From Myxococcus xanthus (GTDB taxonomy: Bacteria; Myxococcota; Myxococcia; Myxococcales; Myxococcaceae), in contig NZ_FNOH01000001.1 in the NCBI RefSeq assembly GCF_900106535.1, positions 1,054,001-1,118,000 on the forward strand: a stretch of 64,000 nt of DNA. Direction: 5' to 3'. The first letter of the stretch is position 1; each line of letters begins with the position of its first letter. Both the position numbers and the translations under genes were made by a program. The notes beneath the pieces were generated by a model. The model was not told the DNA's origin. It saw nothing but the letters and a program-made list of their open reading frames with translations, and searched no databases. Positions 51,635 through 60,199 of this stretch are shown piece after piece.

Positions 51635-53278
51635 CTACGTCGCCGCGTCTGCCTTCGGATTCTTCAGCAGGTGGTCGCCGTAGTCCTCACGCAGCTTCGT
51701 CTTGAGGAACTTGCCGGTGGACGTCCGCGGCACCTGCGGGACGAAGACATAGTCATCCGGCAGCCACATCTTCGCGAACTGGCCCGCCAGGTGCGCGGTC
51801 AGCTCCTCCTTCGTGACCTGCTGCCCCTCCTTCAGTGCCACCGCGGCCAGCGGGCGCTCATCCCACTTCGGATGTTTCCCGGCGAAGACGGCCGCCTCCA
51901 GCACGGCCGGGTGCGCCATCAGCGCGTTCTCCAGCGCCACGGAGGAGATCCACTCACCGCCCGACTTGATGACGTCCTTGCTGCGGTCGCAGATGCGCAC
52001 GTAACCGTGCGAGTCGATGGTCACCACGTCGCCCGTCTTGAACCAGCCGTCCTTCGTGTAGCGGTCCGCGCCCTCATCGCTGAAGTAGGACGACGCGACC
52101 CAGGGCCCCCGGACCTCCAGTTCGCCCATCGTCTCCCCATCCCAGGGCAGCAGCGTGCCGTCGTCGCTGGCGACGCGCGTCTCCACGAAAGGCAGCGCGA
52201 ACCCCTGTGACGCCCGCGCCGAGGACTTCGCCTCATGCGCCGCCTGCCGCAGCGGCCCCTTGACCTTCGCCATCGTTCCGACGGGGCTCATCTCCGTCAT
52301 GCCCCACGCGTGAACCACTTCCAATCCATGCCGCTGCTGGAAGCCCTCAATCAGCGACGGAGGCGCCGCCGAGCCACCAATCAGCATGGACCGCATGCTG
52401 CTCAGGTCCCACTTGTTCGGTGCCTGGTCCAGCAACGCGAGGATTCCAATCCAGATGGTGGGCACGCCGCCCGCCAGGGTGACCTTCTCCGCCGCCATCA
52501 AGTCCAGCAGGGAGGGCGGGTCCAGGTGCGGCCCGGGAAGCACCAGCTTCGCGCCGGTGAGGACGGCGTCGAAGGCCAGGCCCCACGCGGCGGCGTGGAA
52601 CATGGGCACCACCGGCATCACCGCGTCCGCCTCGCGCATGCCCGTCACGTCCGTCATGCAACACGCCAGGGCGTGCAGCACGGTGGAGCGGTGGCTGTAG
52701 AGCACGCCCTTCGGATTGCCCGTGGTGCCCGACGTGTAGCAGAGCATCGACGCGGAGTTCTCATCGAGCTGGGGAAAGTCGAAGTCCGGGGACTCGGCCG
52801 CCAGCAGTGCTTCGTAGTCGAGCGTCCCCTCCGGCGCGGGGCCCGCGTCCGGCACCACGATGACGTGGCGGATGCTGGGCACCGCGTCCTTGAACTTCTC
52901 GAACAGCGGCAGCAGCGAGCGGTCCACCACCACCACGGAGTCTTCCGCGTGCCGCGCGATGTAGCCCAGGTCATTGGGGTGCAAGCGCAGGTTGAGCGTG
53001 TGCACCACCGCGCCCATGCACGGCACGCCGTAATACACCTCCAGGTGCCGGTAGTGATTCCAGCTCAGCGTGGCCACCCGGTCCCCCGCCTTCACGCCCA
53101 GCCGCGTCAGCGCGTTGGCCAGCCGGCACGTGCGCGCGTAGAAGTCCGCGTACGTGTAGCGGTGCAGCGACTTGTCCGGGTTGCGGCTGACGATTTCCGA
53201 GCGCGGGTAGAATGTCCGTGCGCGCTCCATCAAGTGGCTCAGCGTGAGCGGGAAATCCATCATGCGGCCTGGCAGCAT
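51635..53278 (-). CDS. Fatty acyl-CoA ligase (FadD-like)
   Basis: A 547-residue AMP-forming ligase of the medium/long-chain fatty acid group. It has the phosphate loop Y-T-S-G-T-T-G-N-P-K-G near residue 180, W-G-M-T-E-M-S-P near residue 322, G-W-F-K-T-G-D near residue 421, K-S-G-G-E-W-I-S near residue 445 and the catalytic Lys in T-G-K-F-L-K near residue 528. It activates a carboxylic acid to acyl-AMP and then acyl-CoA. The ATG at 53278 is preferred over the GTG at 53284 because A-G-G-A-A-G-G lies just upstream. It follows pfkA on the same strand after 91 bases. Confidence 0.9.
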   Translation of the reverse strand: MLPGRMMDFPLTLSHLMERARTFYPRSEIVSRNPDKSLHRYTYADFYARTCRLANALTRLGVKAGDRVATLSWNHYRHLEVYYGVPCMGAVVHTLNLRLHPNDLGYIARHAEDSVVVVDRSLLPLFEKFKDAVPSIRHVIVVPDAGPAPEGTLDYEALLAAESPDFDFPQLDENSASMLCYTSGTTGNPKGVLYSHRSTVLHALACCMTDVTGMREADAVMPVVPMFHAAAWGLAFDAVLTGAKLVLPGPHLDPPSLLDLMAAEKVTLAGGVPTIWIGILALLDQAPNKWDLSSMRSMLIGGSAAPPSLIEGFQQRHGLEVVHAWGMTEMSPVGTMAKVKGPLRQAAHEAKSSARASQGFALPFVETRVASDDGTLLPWDGETMGELEVRGPWVASSYFSDEGADRYTKDGWFKTGDVVTIDSHGYVRICDRSKDVIKSGGEWISSVALENALMAHPAVLEAAVFAGKHPKWDERPLAAVALKEGQQVTKEELTAHLAGQFAKMWLPDDYVFVPQVPRTSTGKFLKTKLREDYGDHLLKNPKADAAT

Positions 53279-53321
53279 CGGCACCCTTCCTTGTGACGGC
53301 GTGAGGAGGTGCCGATGCTAA

Positions 53322-53354
53322 CGGAGCGCGGACCCGTGCTTCATCCACGCTCCG
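53322..53354 (-). terminator. Possible pfkA terminator hairpin
   Basis: CGGAGCG (53322-53328) and CGCTCCG (53348-53354) can form a 7-bp stem with a 19-base loop. It is placed shortly after the pfkA stop and before the acyl-CoA ligase start on the minus strand. There is no T-run, so the call is tentative. Confidence 0.3.
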
Positions 53355-53369
53355 CGATGCTGCGTTGCG

Positions 53370-54407
53370 TCAGCCGAAGAAGACCTGGGCGACTTCGAAG
53401 AACTCCTGCGGGACGCGCTTGAGCTCGCGGGTGGCGTCCGCCAGGTCCACGCTGATGATGTCGTTGCCTCGCAGCGCGGCCATCTTCCCGAACTCGCCGC
53501 GGGCCACCATGTCGCAGGCGTGGACGCCGTAGCGGGTGGCGAGCACGCGGTCATGCGCGGTGGGGGCGCCGCCGCGTTGGATGTGGCCCAGCACGGACAC
53601 GCGCGTCTCGAAGCCGGTGCGCCGCTCGATTTCGTGCGCCAGGATGGTGCCCACGCCACCGAGCCGCGGCCTGCCTGCCTCGTCCAGTGCGCCGCTGGTG
53701 ACGAGCTGCTCCTGCTGGTCCGCCGACAGCTTGATGCGCGTACCCTCCGCCACCACGACAATGGAGAAGGTGCGCCCGCCCGCGTGGCGGCGCTGGATGT
53801 GCTCGGCCACCTTCGCGAGGTCGGCGGGAATCTCCGGCACCAGGATGACGTCCGCGCCGCCAGCGATGCCCGCGTAGGTGGCAATCCAGCCCACGTGACG
53901 GCCCATCACCTCGCAGACGATGACGCGCTTGTGCGACTCCGCGGTGGAGTGCAGCCGGTCAATGGCCTCGGTGGCGATGGCGACGGCCGTGTCGAAGCCG
54001 AAGGTGAAGTCCGTGGCGTTGATGTCGTTGTCGATGGTCTTCGGCACACCGACGATGCGCAGTCCTTCCTGCGACATGCGCGTGGCGGCCGACAGCGTGC
54101 CTTCGCCACCAATGGCGATGACGGCGTGGATGCCGTTGCGTTCGATGGCGCGCTTGACGCGCTCCAGCCCGTTTTCGACCTTGAACGGGTTGACGCGCGA
54201 GGTGCCGAGGATGGTTCCGCCCCGGTGGAGGATTCCGGACGTGGTTTCACGCGTGAGGCGGAAGTGGTTGTCCTCCAACAACCCCTTCCAACCATCTCGG
54301 AGGCCCATCATCTCGAAGCCGTGGGCGTTGGCGCGGCGGACGACGGCGCGGATGACGGCGTTCAGGCCGGGGCAGTCACCCCCGCCGGTGAGCACGGCGA
54401 CTTTCAT
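53370..54407 (-). CDS. pfkA: 6-phosphofructokinase
   Basis: A 345-residue glycolytic enzyme that phosphorylates fructose-6-phosphate. It has G-G-G-D-C-P-G-L-N at residues 8-16, G-G-E-G-T at 100-104, P-K-T-I-D-N-D-I at 122-129 and M-G-R-H-V-G-W near residue 168. The Gly at 103 is the ATP-type residue, whereas the Lys in P-K-T-I-D-N-D is the PPi-type one. This mixture is usual in the actinobacterial/myxobacterial clade of ATP-dependent enzymes. In Myxococcus xanthus PFK is known to be activated by the Ser/Thr kinase Pkn4; no kinase gene adjoins it here. Confidence 0.93.
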   Translation of the reverse strand: MKVAVLTGGGDCPGLNAVIRAVVRRANAHGFEMMGLRDGWKGLLEDNHFRLTRETTSGILHRGGTILGTSRVNPFKVENGLERVKRAIERNGIHAVIAIGGEGTLSAATRMSQEGLRIVGVPKTIDNDINATDFTFGFDTAVAIATEAIDRLHSTAESHKRVIVCEVMGRHVGWIATYAGIAGGADVILVPEIPADLAKVAEHIQRRHAGGRTFSIVVVAEGTRIKLSADQQEQLVTSGALDEAGRPRLGGVGTILAHEIERRTGFETRVSVLGHIQRGGAPTAHDRVLATRYGVHACDMVARGEFGKMAALRGNDIISVDLADATRELKRVPQEFFEVAQVFFG

Positions 54408-54487
54408 GGAGAAACGTTCTACCGCGCCCGACGCCAGACGCGATGTCCAAGTTCGCCCGAGCGCTCACCCGGGGACCTTCCAACCCT

Positions 54488-55915
54488 CTATCCGAACACC
54501 GCCGGACGACGCTGGGCCCAGGGGCGGGCAGCCTCCAACTGGGCGGCGAGCCGGAACAGGGTGGCTTCATCTCCAAAGCGCCCCATGAACTGAACGCCCA
54601 CGGGCAGGCCGTCCGGGCTCCAGTGGAGCGGCAGGCTCATGGCGGGCAGCCCCGTGATGTTGGCCATCGGGCAGTGGGAGGCGAAGGCGCCCGCGCGGAG
54701 CAGCGGGGCCATGGGCTCGCCCGGTGGCGAGGAGAACGTGCCCAGCGGCGGCGCGAGCTCGTTGAGGGTGGGCATCAGCCAGACGTCCACGTCATCGAAG
54801 TGACGGAGCGCGGCGCGGCTGTGACGCTGCAATTCCGCGCTGGCGCGCAGGTAGGCGGACAGGCCCTGGTCCAGGCCATATTGGTAGAGGGCCCAGGTGA
54901 ATGGCTCGAAGTGCGAAGCCTCCGGACTGCGTCCCAGGCGCTCGGCCATCGCGTCGATGCTGAAGACGACGCCCGCGGTCCACACGGTGATGAAGTGCTG
55001 GCCCACCGCGTCATCACCGGGCACCTCCAGGCTGCCCTCGTCCACGTGGTGGCCCAGGTCCTCCAGCAGCCGGGCCGCGGAGTGGATGGCGGCCAGGCAC
55101 TCCGGGTGGATCGCGGCGCCCATGGGGTTTCGTACGGCCACGCGGATGCGCAGGCGGCCCGGGGGCGTGTTGACCTCCTGGGTGTAGGGCCGCGCCTTGG
55201 CGGGGGCCTGGTAGGGCGTCCCCGCGTCCGCGCCGCAGGTGACGTCGAGCAGCGCCGCGCTGTCTCGCACGGAGCGGGTGAGGGCGTGTTCGGTGACGAG
55301 CCAGTGGACGGCGTCCGCGATGTCGCCGCCCATGGGGTTGCGGCCCCGGGTGGGCTTGAGGCCGAAGAGGCCACATGCGGCGGCGGGGATGCGGATGGAG
55401 CCGCCGCTGTCCGTCGCGTGGGCGAAGGGCACCATGCCGCTGGCCACCGCCGCCGCCGCGCCGCCGCTGGACCCGCCCGGAGAGCGCGAGGTGTCCCAGG
55501 GGTTGCGGCAGGGCCCGTGCAGCTCGCCCTCCGTGGTGGGGAGCAGCCCCATCTCCGGCGTGTTCGACTTGCCCAGCACCACCAGGCCGCTGCGCCGGTG
55601 GCGCTTCACCAGCTCGCTGTCCTGGTCTGGAATGTAGTCCTTCCCGAAGCGCGAGCCGTGAGTGAGCGGGTGACCCTCCTGGGCCGTGAGCAGGTCCTGG
55701 AGCAGGAAGGGGACGCCGGTGAAGGGGCCCGGAGGCAGCGTTCCCCGGGCTCGCTCGCGCGCCTGGTCGAATTGCGTCTGGACGACCGCGTTGAGCGTCG
55801 GGTTGAGGCGCTCGATGCGGGCAATGGCCGCATCCACGAGCTCGAGCGGCGTGGCCTCCCGGCGCCGGACGAGCTCCGCCTGTGCCGTCGCGTCGAGACT
55901 GACAAAGGGGTCCAT
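54488..55915 (-). CDS. Amidase-signature protein lacking the catalytic Lys
   Basis: A 475-residue amidase-signature-family protein. The cis-Ser is in P-G-G-S-S-G-G near residue 149 and the nucleophile Ser173 is in D-S-G-G-S-I-R-I-P-A. However, the invariant catalytic Lys that follows G-V-P-F-L-L is Gln73 (G-V-P-F-L-L-Q-D-L), read from a CAG codon. Without the Lys the usual Ser-cisSer-Lys mechanism should fail, so the protein may be inactive, altered in chemistry, or affected by a sequencing error. The ATG at 55915 gives the family N-terminus; longer frames upstream overlap the divergent nagB promoter region. Substrate unknown. Confidence 0.85.
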   Translation of the reverse strand: MDPFVSLDATAQAELVRRREATPLELVDAAIARIERLNPTLNAVVQTQFDQARERARGTLPPGPFTGVPFLLQDLLTAQEGHPLTHGSRFGKDYIPDQDSELVKRHRRSGLVVLGKSNTPEMGLLPTTEGELHGPCRNPWDTSRSPGGSSGGAAAAVASGMVPFAHATDSGGSIRIPAAACGLFGLKPTRGRNPMGGDIADAVHWLVTEHALTRSVRDSAALLDVTCGADAGTPYQAPAKARPYTQEVNTPPGRLRIRVAVRNPMGAAIHPECLAAIHSAARLLEDLGHHVDEGSLEVPGDDAVGQHFITVWTAGVVFSIDAMAERLGRSPEASHFEPFTWALYQYGLDQGLSAYLRASAELQRHSRAALRHFDDVDVWLMPTLNELAPPLGTFSSPPGEPMAPLLRAGAFASHCPMANITGLPAMSLPLHWSPDGLPVGVQFMGRFGDEATLFRLAAQLEAARPWAQRRPAVFG

Positions 55916-55982
55916 GTCCCCGACTTTGTCATGATTCACGCGACCTGGAAGCGCACCCGGTGCATGCCTATGTTTCGGACCC

Positions 55983-56711
55983 ATGCGCATCCGCGTCTTC
56001 GATTCCGAGCGGGAGGCCGCCGCCACGTGCGCCCAGCGAATCGCCCGAGCGGCGGCGGCACACCCCTCCCTGGTGCTGGGGCTCCCCACGGGGCGTACGC
56101 CGCTCAACGTGTACCGGGAGCTGGTGGAATTGTTCACACGCGGCGGTTTGGATTGGGCCCAGGTCCGCACCTTCAACCTGGATGAGTTTCTGGGTGTGTC
56201 GGCGGACGACGCGGGCAGCTTCCGCGCCTACATGGAGCGGCACCTCTTCCAGCACGTCAACCTGTCGCCCGCGCACATCCAATTCCTCGATGGCGCGGTG
56301 GAGGACGCGGAGGCGGAGTGCGCGCGCTACGAGGCCCGGCTGGCCGAAGCGGGCGGACTGGACCTGGTGCTGTTGGGGCTCGGTTCGAACGGGCACCTGG
56401 CCTTCAACGAGCCGGCGGACGGACTGCGAGCGCGGTGTCACCGGACGCGGCTGAGTCGTCAGACGCGCGAGGCCAACCTCATGCTCTTCGGGGATGACCC
56501 GTCGCGCGTGCCGATGGAGGCGCTCACGTTGGGCATGGCCAGCATCCTCCAGGCACGGCAGGCGCTGCTGCTGGCTTTCGGCGAGGCCAAGGCGGAGGCG
56601 GTGCGCGGCATGGTGGAGGGCCCCGTGTCCCCCCGCTGTCCCGCCTCCTTCCTCCAGCTCCACCCGGACGTCGAGGTGTGGCTGGACCCGGCGGCGGCCC
56701 GCGCGCTGTAA
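55983..56711 (+). CDS. nagB: Glucosamine-6-phosphate deaminase
   Basis: A 242-residue enzyme that converts glucosamine-6-phosphate to fructose-6-phosphate and ammonia in amino-sugar catabolism. It carries G-L-P-T-G-R-T-P at residues 33-40, F-N-L-D-E-F with the catalytic Asp67 near residue 64, and G-L-G-S-N-G-H-L-A-F-N-E-P near residue 132, close to the NagB consensus. 6-phosphogluconolactonase shares the fold but not this last motif. No nagA lies beside it; the lytic transglycosylase gene converges 15 bases downstream. Its product enters glycolysis at the substrate of the nearby pfkA. Confidence 0.88.
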   Translation: MRIRVFDSEREAAATCAQRIARAAAAHPSLVLGLPTGRTPLNVYRELVELFTRGGLDWAQVRTFNLDEFLGVSADDAGSFRAYMERHLFQHVNLSPAHIQFLDGAVEDAEAECARYEARLAEAGGLDLVLLGLGSNGHLAFNEPADGLRARCHRTRLSRQTREANLMLFGDDPSRVPMEALTLGMASILQARQALLLAFGEAKAEAVRGMVEGPVSPRCPASFLQLHPDVEVWLDPAAARAL

Positions 56712-56726
56712 GGCGCTGCGACTGCC

Positions 56727-57458
56727 TCAGCTCCGGCCATTCTCCGCGGGCGCTGCGGGCTTCTTCGGCTCCTTCGCCGCGGACGCCGGTGCCTTTGTGC
56801 GTGCTGGAGCCACCGGCTTCGGCTTCGCCACGGGCTTCACCGCGGGCGGCGCCTTCCGCGGCGGAGGCGGGCGCGTCAGCTCCCACGCCGCGAGCACCTT
56901 GGGCACGTAGAACTCCGTCTCGCCATTGCGCGGCACGCGGCCATTCACGGAGCCTGGGCCCGCGTTGTATGCGGCCACCGCGAGCCGCACGTCACCGAAG
57001 CGCCGCAACTGCTGGGCCAGATAGCGCGCGCTGCCGTCAATCGCCGGCTCCGGGTCGAACGGGTCCTTCACACCCAGCATGGCCGCGGTGCCGGGCATCA
57101 GTTGTCCGGGCCCCATGGCTCCCGCCGGGGAGATGCGGTGCACGCGCGTCTCCGACTCCACCTGCACCAGCGCGCGCAGCAGCCCCGGGGGAAGGCGGTG
57201 CCGGCGCTCGGCCGCGTCGATGACGGGCTCCAGGGGCGCGTGTCCCTCCACCAGGCACGACGGCCGGTGCGCCAGATACGCGCGCAGCGCGCCCGCCTTG
57301 GCCTCCAGGAACGAGAAGGACAGCGGCGACACGAAGCTGTTGCCGAACCAGGCCACCGCGACGTTGAGCAGCACCACCGGCGCGAGCACACACGGCAACC
57401 ACCACGCCCACCCGGGCACCGTCATCCCCCCACGCCGTGCCGCCCGCTTGCGTCCCAC
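56727..57458 (-). CDS. Membrane-anchored lytic transglycosylase
   Basis: A 243-residue cell-wall enzyme with an N-terminal membrane anchor (about residues 18-40). An SLT domain (about residues 75-195) follows, with the catalytic Glu in V-Q-V-E-S near residue 97, G-A-M-G-P-G-Q-L-M-P near residue 113 and A-V-A-A-Y-N-A-G-P near residue 160. The last 45 residues are Pro/Ala/Lys-rich and probably disordered. It cleaves peptidoglycan glycan strands to anhydromuropeptides. The GTG at 57458 has a Shine-Dalgarno placed too close; an ATG at 57425 would still keep the anchor. Confidence 0.88.
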   Translation of the reverse strand: MGRKRAARRGGMTVPGWAWWLPCVLAPVVLLNVAVAWFGNSFVSPLSFSFLEAKAGALRAYLAHRPSCLVEGHAPLEPVIDAAERRHRLPPGLLRALVQVESETRVHRISPAGAMGPGQLMPGTAAMLGVKDPFDPEPAIDGSARYLAQQLRRFGDVRLAVAAYNAGPGSVNGRVPRNGETEFYVPKVLAAWELTRPPPPRKAPPAVKPVAKPKPVAPARTKAPASAAKEPKKPAAPAENGRS

Positions 57459-57468
57459 CCCTCCACCC

Positions 57469-58197
57469 TTAGGGGCGCTTGGGGCCTCCGTCCAACTTCC
57501 GGCGCCCAGGGCGGACCTCCGGGGGAAGGCGCAGCCCGTCCAGCACCAGCGTGGTGAGCGCGTCCGGCAGCTCCAGCGGGTTGCCGATGTCCTCCTCGCT
57601 CAGCACCGCCAGCAGCAGCCGCTCCACGGCGCCCACCACCGCCAGTCCGCTCACCGCCGGACGGATGGGGCGCAGCAGCCCGCTGGTGTGCGCCTTCTGC
57701 GTGATGTCCACCGCGTGACGCGCCACCTGCCGCGCCAGCTCCGCCACCTTCGTCCGCGCCCCCACCGCCGGCCCCCGGCACTCCTGGAGGTACAGCCGCA
57801 CCACGCCCGGGTACTGGAGCAGCGCGCTGGCAATCACCGCCGCCACCGCGCGGTACGCGTCGAACATGGCCTCCACGTTGCGCGCCTCCGCCAGGGAGTG
57901 GCCGCACGTCTCCAGCCCGGCCAGCAGCTCGCGGCGCACCGGCTCCAGCAGGCCGTCCACCAGCGCCGCCTTGTCGTCGAAGTACCGGTAGAACGTCCCC
58001 TTGGCCACCCCGGCCGCCTGGGTGATGTCGTCGATGGTGACGCCATCCAGGCCCCGCGCCAGGAACAGCTTCAGCGCGGCGTCCTCCAGTGTCTGCTCGC
58101 GCTCTCGGCGGTGGGCCTCGCGGCGGCCTCCGGGCCGTGCGGGCGGCTTGCCCGTCTCCTGGGCGCCACCCGCCCGCGTGCCATCCCGGCTCGCCAT
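57469..58197 (-). CDS. TetR-family regulator
   Basis: A 242-residue repressor-type protein. The helix-turn-helix lies at about residues 45-80 (T-L-E-D-A-A-L-K-L-F, V-T-I-D-D-I-T-Q-A-A-G-V-A-K-G-T-F-Y, then R-Y-F). The C-terminal ligand domain is not assignable. The ATG at 58197 is chosen; an upstream in-frame start at 58242 would run through the palindrome at 58236-58249. It is divergent from a fatty-acid hydroxylase gene and probably controls both itself and that gene. Confidence 0.88.
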   Translation of the reverse strand: MASRDGTRAGGAQETGKPPARPGGRREAHRREREQTLEDAALKLFLARGLDGVTIDDITQAAGVAKGTFYRYFDDKAALVDGLLEPVRRELLAGLETCGHSLAEARNVEAMFDAYRAVAAVIASALLQYPGVVRLYLQECRGPAVGARTKVAELARQVARHAVDITQKAHTSGLLRPIRPAVSGLAVVGAVERLLLAVLSEEDIGNPLELPDALTTLVLDGLRLPPEVRPGRRKLDGGPKRP

Positions 58198-58235
58198 TAC
58201 CGTGCGCTCCCGTCCATTGCGCGGTAGAAAAAGAG

Positions 58236-58249
58236 TGACCAAATAGTCA
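58236..58249. promoter_or_regulatory. Candidate TetR operator
   Basis: TGACCAAATAGTCA is an interrupted palindrome with matching TGAC/GTCA arms, in an A/T-rich patch between the divergent TetR and hydroxylase genes. Its size and symmetry suit a TetR-family dimer. Autoregulation and control of the hydroxylase are inferred from position. Confidence 0.5.
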
Positions 58250-58295
58250 TTTATGGGAAGCGAAGCGCCGGCCGGGCGCTTCGCCGGAGGCGACC

Positions 58296-58856
58296 ATGAT
58301 CGGCATCCCCCTGGGCTGGGTTTACTCCAATTTCGGTGAATGGGTCCTTCACAGGTCCGTCCTGCACGGCCTGGGGAAGAACCGGAAGAGCTTCTGGAGC
58401 TTCCACTGGCACGAGCACCACCAGAAGTCGCGGCGCCACGACATGGTGGATGACCAGTACATGCGCTCGCTGTGGAGCTGGTCGGCGCAGACCAAGGAGC
58501 TGATGGGGCTGGCGGTGCTGGCGCTGGCCCACGCGCCGCTGTTGCCGGTGGCGCCCTTCTTCGTCGGGACGGTGTGGGCCTGCGCGGCGAACTACTACTT
58601 CGTCCACCGGCGGGCGCACCTGGACCCGAAGTGGGCGCGTGAGCACCTGCCGTGGCACTACGACCACCACATGGGCAAGGACCAGAACGCGAACTGGTGC
58701 GTGACGCACCCGTTCTTCGACCTGGTCATGGGCACGCGGCGCGAGTTCCTCAACGTGCAACCTCCCGCATCCAAGCAGCCCGCGCCCGTCGAACAGCCCG
58801 TGCCCGCGCCCGTGGAGGCCCGGAAGCGCACGGCGGCGGCTTCCGGGCTCCGGTAG
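58296..58856 (+). CDS. Fatty acid hydroxylase-family di-iron protein
   Basis: A 186-residue membrane protein of the fatty acid hydroxylase/sterol desaturase superfamily. The His clusters that bind two irons are all visible: H-R-S-V-L-H near residue 19, H-W-H-E-H-H near residues 37-42, H-R-R-A-H near residue 104 and H-Y-D-H-H near residue 121. Two hydrophobic segments lie at about residues 68-95. The Pro/Ala-rich tail after residue 155 is probably disordered. The substrate could be a fatty acid, sterol or carotenoid. It is divergent from a TetR gene, which suggests induction by a lipid-like ligand. Confidence 0.82.
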   Translation: MIGIPLGWVYSNFGEWVLHRSVLHGLGKNRKSFWSFHWHEHHQKSRRHDMVDDQYMRSLWSWSAQTKELMGLAVLALAHAPLLPVAPFFVGTVWACAANYYFVHRRAHLDPKWAREHLPWHYDHHMGKDQNANWCVTHPFFDLVMGTRREFLNVQPPASKQPAPVEQPVPAPVEARKRTAAASGLR

Positions 58857-58867
58857 CTACGGGCGGC

Positions 58868-59413
58868 CTAGAACACCAGGTCGAAGTAGTTCGCGTGCGC
58901 CTTCACGCCCGCGCAGGCGCGCAGCGAGGCGGTCCAGTCCTCGGAAGGCAGCGTGCCCCGGGCGTCGAAGATGAACTCGAGCTCGGGCTGCCGGGCCAGG
59001 TCCATCAGGTCCACCGGGCCGGTGCTGGTGAGCTGGATGGTGCGCGTGGGCGCGGTGCTGGTGCGCGTGTACTCACCGATGACGTGGGTGTCGTTGGAGC
59101 CCGGCTGGCGCACGGAGACGTTGGCGCGCTCCACGCCGCTGAGGTCCGTGTCGGCCGTCACCTCGAAGACGCGCAGCCGAAGCTCGGTTTCGATGTCCGT
59201 GTCCTCGGGCAGCGGGTCGGAGATGTCACCCAGCGGGAAGGTGATGCTCCGCTCCACGTTGACGGTGAGTGGCAGCGCCGCGGGGAAGGCCAGGTCGCGC
59301 TCCGTCTTGCAGATCTCCTCGGCCTCGGCCTCGATGAAGAAGAGGGATTCACAGCCGGTGGCGAGCATCGCGATGCTGGAGAGGAGCAGGATGCGGAAGG
59401 AAGTCGTTCGCAT
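58868..59413 (-). CDS. Putative lipoprotein, beta-rich
   Basis: A 181-residue protein with a signal ending L-A-T-G-C (Cys21), a good lipobox. The mature part is predicted to be beta-rich and acidic with no family I recognise. It follows the beta-barrel gene by 18 bases on the same strand and may form an outer-membrane unit with it. Confidence 0.72.
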   Translation of the reverse strand: MRTTSFRILLLSSIAMLATGCESLFFIEAEAEEICKTERDLAFPAALPLTVNVERSITFPLGDISDPLPEDTDIETELRLRVFEVTADTDLSGVERANVSVRQPGSNDTHVIGEYTRTSTAPTRTIQLTSTGPVDLMDLARQPELEFIFDARGTLPSEDWTASLRACAGVKAHANYFDLVF

Positions 59414-59431
59414 GGTTGAAAAGCTCCTGGC

Positions 59432-60058
59432 TCAGAAGAAGTAGAGGATGAAGCCCAGCTTCACGGAGGGCATGGTGGCGCGCACGGAGAGGTTCCTCGC
59501 GGTGACGTCCGGGTCATCCGTGGCGTCCTGGAGCAGGGCGCTCGCGTCGTCCACGCCCAGGTCCACGTAGCTGAGGCCCAGGTGCAGGAAGAAGTTGAAG
59601 CGGCTGGCCGCGCCCACCTCCAGGCCCACGCTGCCGGTGACGTAGTTGTACGTCACGTCGCGAATGGCCGCGCTGGCCCGGCTCGGCGTCGCGCCCAGCC
59701 AGTCCACCACGTCGTTGTAGTCCGAACCGAAGTAGTGCCCCGCCTCCACGTTGAAGGACGGCGCCAGGAAGGTCTGCATCGGCAGGATGCTCAGGCCGCC
59801 GCGCAAGCCGAAGCTGAGCGTGTTGGTGGTGGGACCCGCTTGCAAGCGCAGCCACGGCAGCGGCCGCAGCACCGCGGACAGGCCCACGCCGTGCGGCGCG
59901 CCCGCGTCCAGCATGAGGCCAAAGCGGTGTGGGGTATCCGACCCATCGGCCAGGGCCGGTGTCGCGGCCCCCAGGCCCAGGGCGCAGGTGAGCGCCGCGC
60001 CGTGCCGTCCCAGCAGGAATGTCCTTTGTCGTCTCGTCGAGGATGTCGCCATCGTCAT
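59432..60058 (-). CDS. Putative outer-membrane beta-barrel
   Basis: A 208-residue protein with a signal peptide (cleavage near A-L-A at residue ~38). Amphipathic strands follow, and the C-terminal sequence I-L-Y-F-F is the aromatic ending read by the BAM machinery. The number of strands suggests a small 8- to 10-stranded barrel. Function unknown. It is probably co-transcribed with the lipoprotein gene 18 bases downstream. Confidence 0.72.
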   Translation of the reverse strand: MTMATSSTRRQRTFLLGRHGAALTCALGLGAATPALADGSDTPHRFGLMLDAGAPHGVGLSAVLRPLPWLRLQAGPTTNTLSFGLRGGLSILPMQTFLAPSFNVEAGHYFGSDYNDVVDWLGATPSRASAAIRDVTYNYVTGSVGLEVGAASRFNFFLHLGLSYVDLGVDDASALLQDATDDPDVTARNLSVRATMPSVKLGFILYFF

Positions 60059-60177
60059 GTCGTGTTCCAGCGTGTTCCGGCCCGGTGGCCATCATTCGCG
60101 CGACCGGGCGGAAAATGAAGCGGCGTCAGGGAAAATGACGGCGGGAAGAGGCCGCTTCGGCGCTGGTATCCGACATT

Positions 60178-60193
60178 GGCGGCCTGGGCCGCC
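60178..60193 (-). terminator. GC-rich hairpin after the M28 peptidase gene
   Basis: GGCGGCC (60178-60184) and GGCCGCC (60187-60193) form a 7-bp perfect stem, starting 7 bases beyond the M28 peptidase stop on the minus strand. The loop is only two bases, so the end pair would open. No T-run follows. Confidence 0.4.
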
Positions 60194-60199
60194 GGTAAT

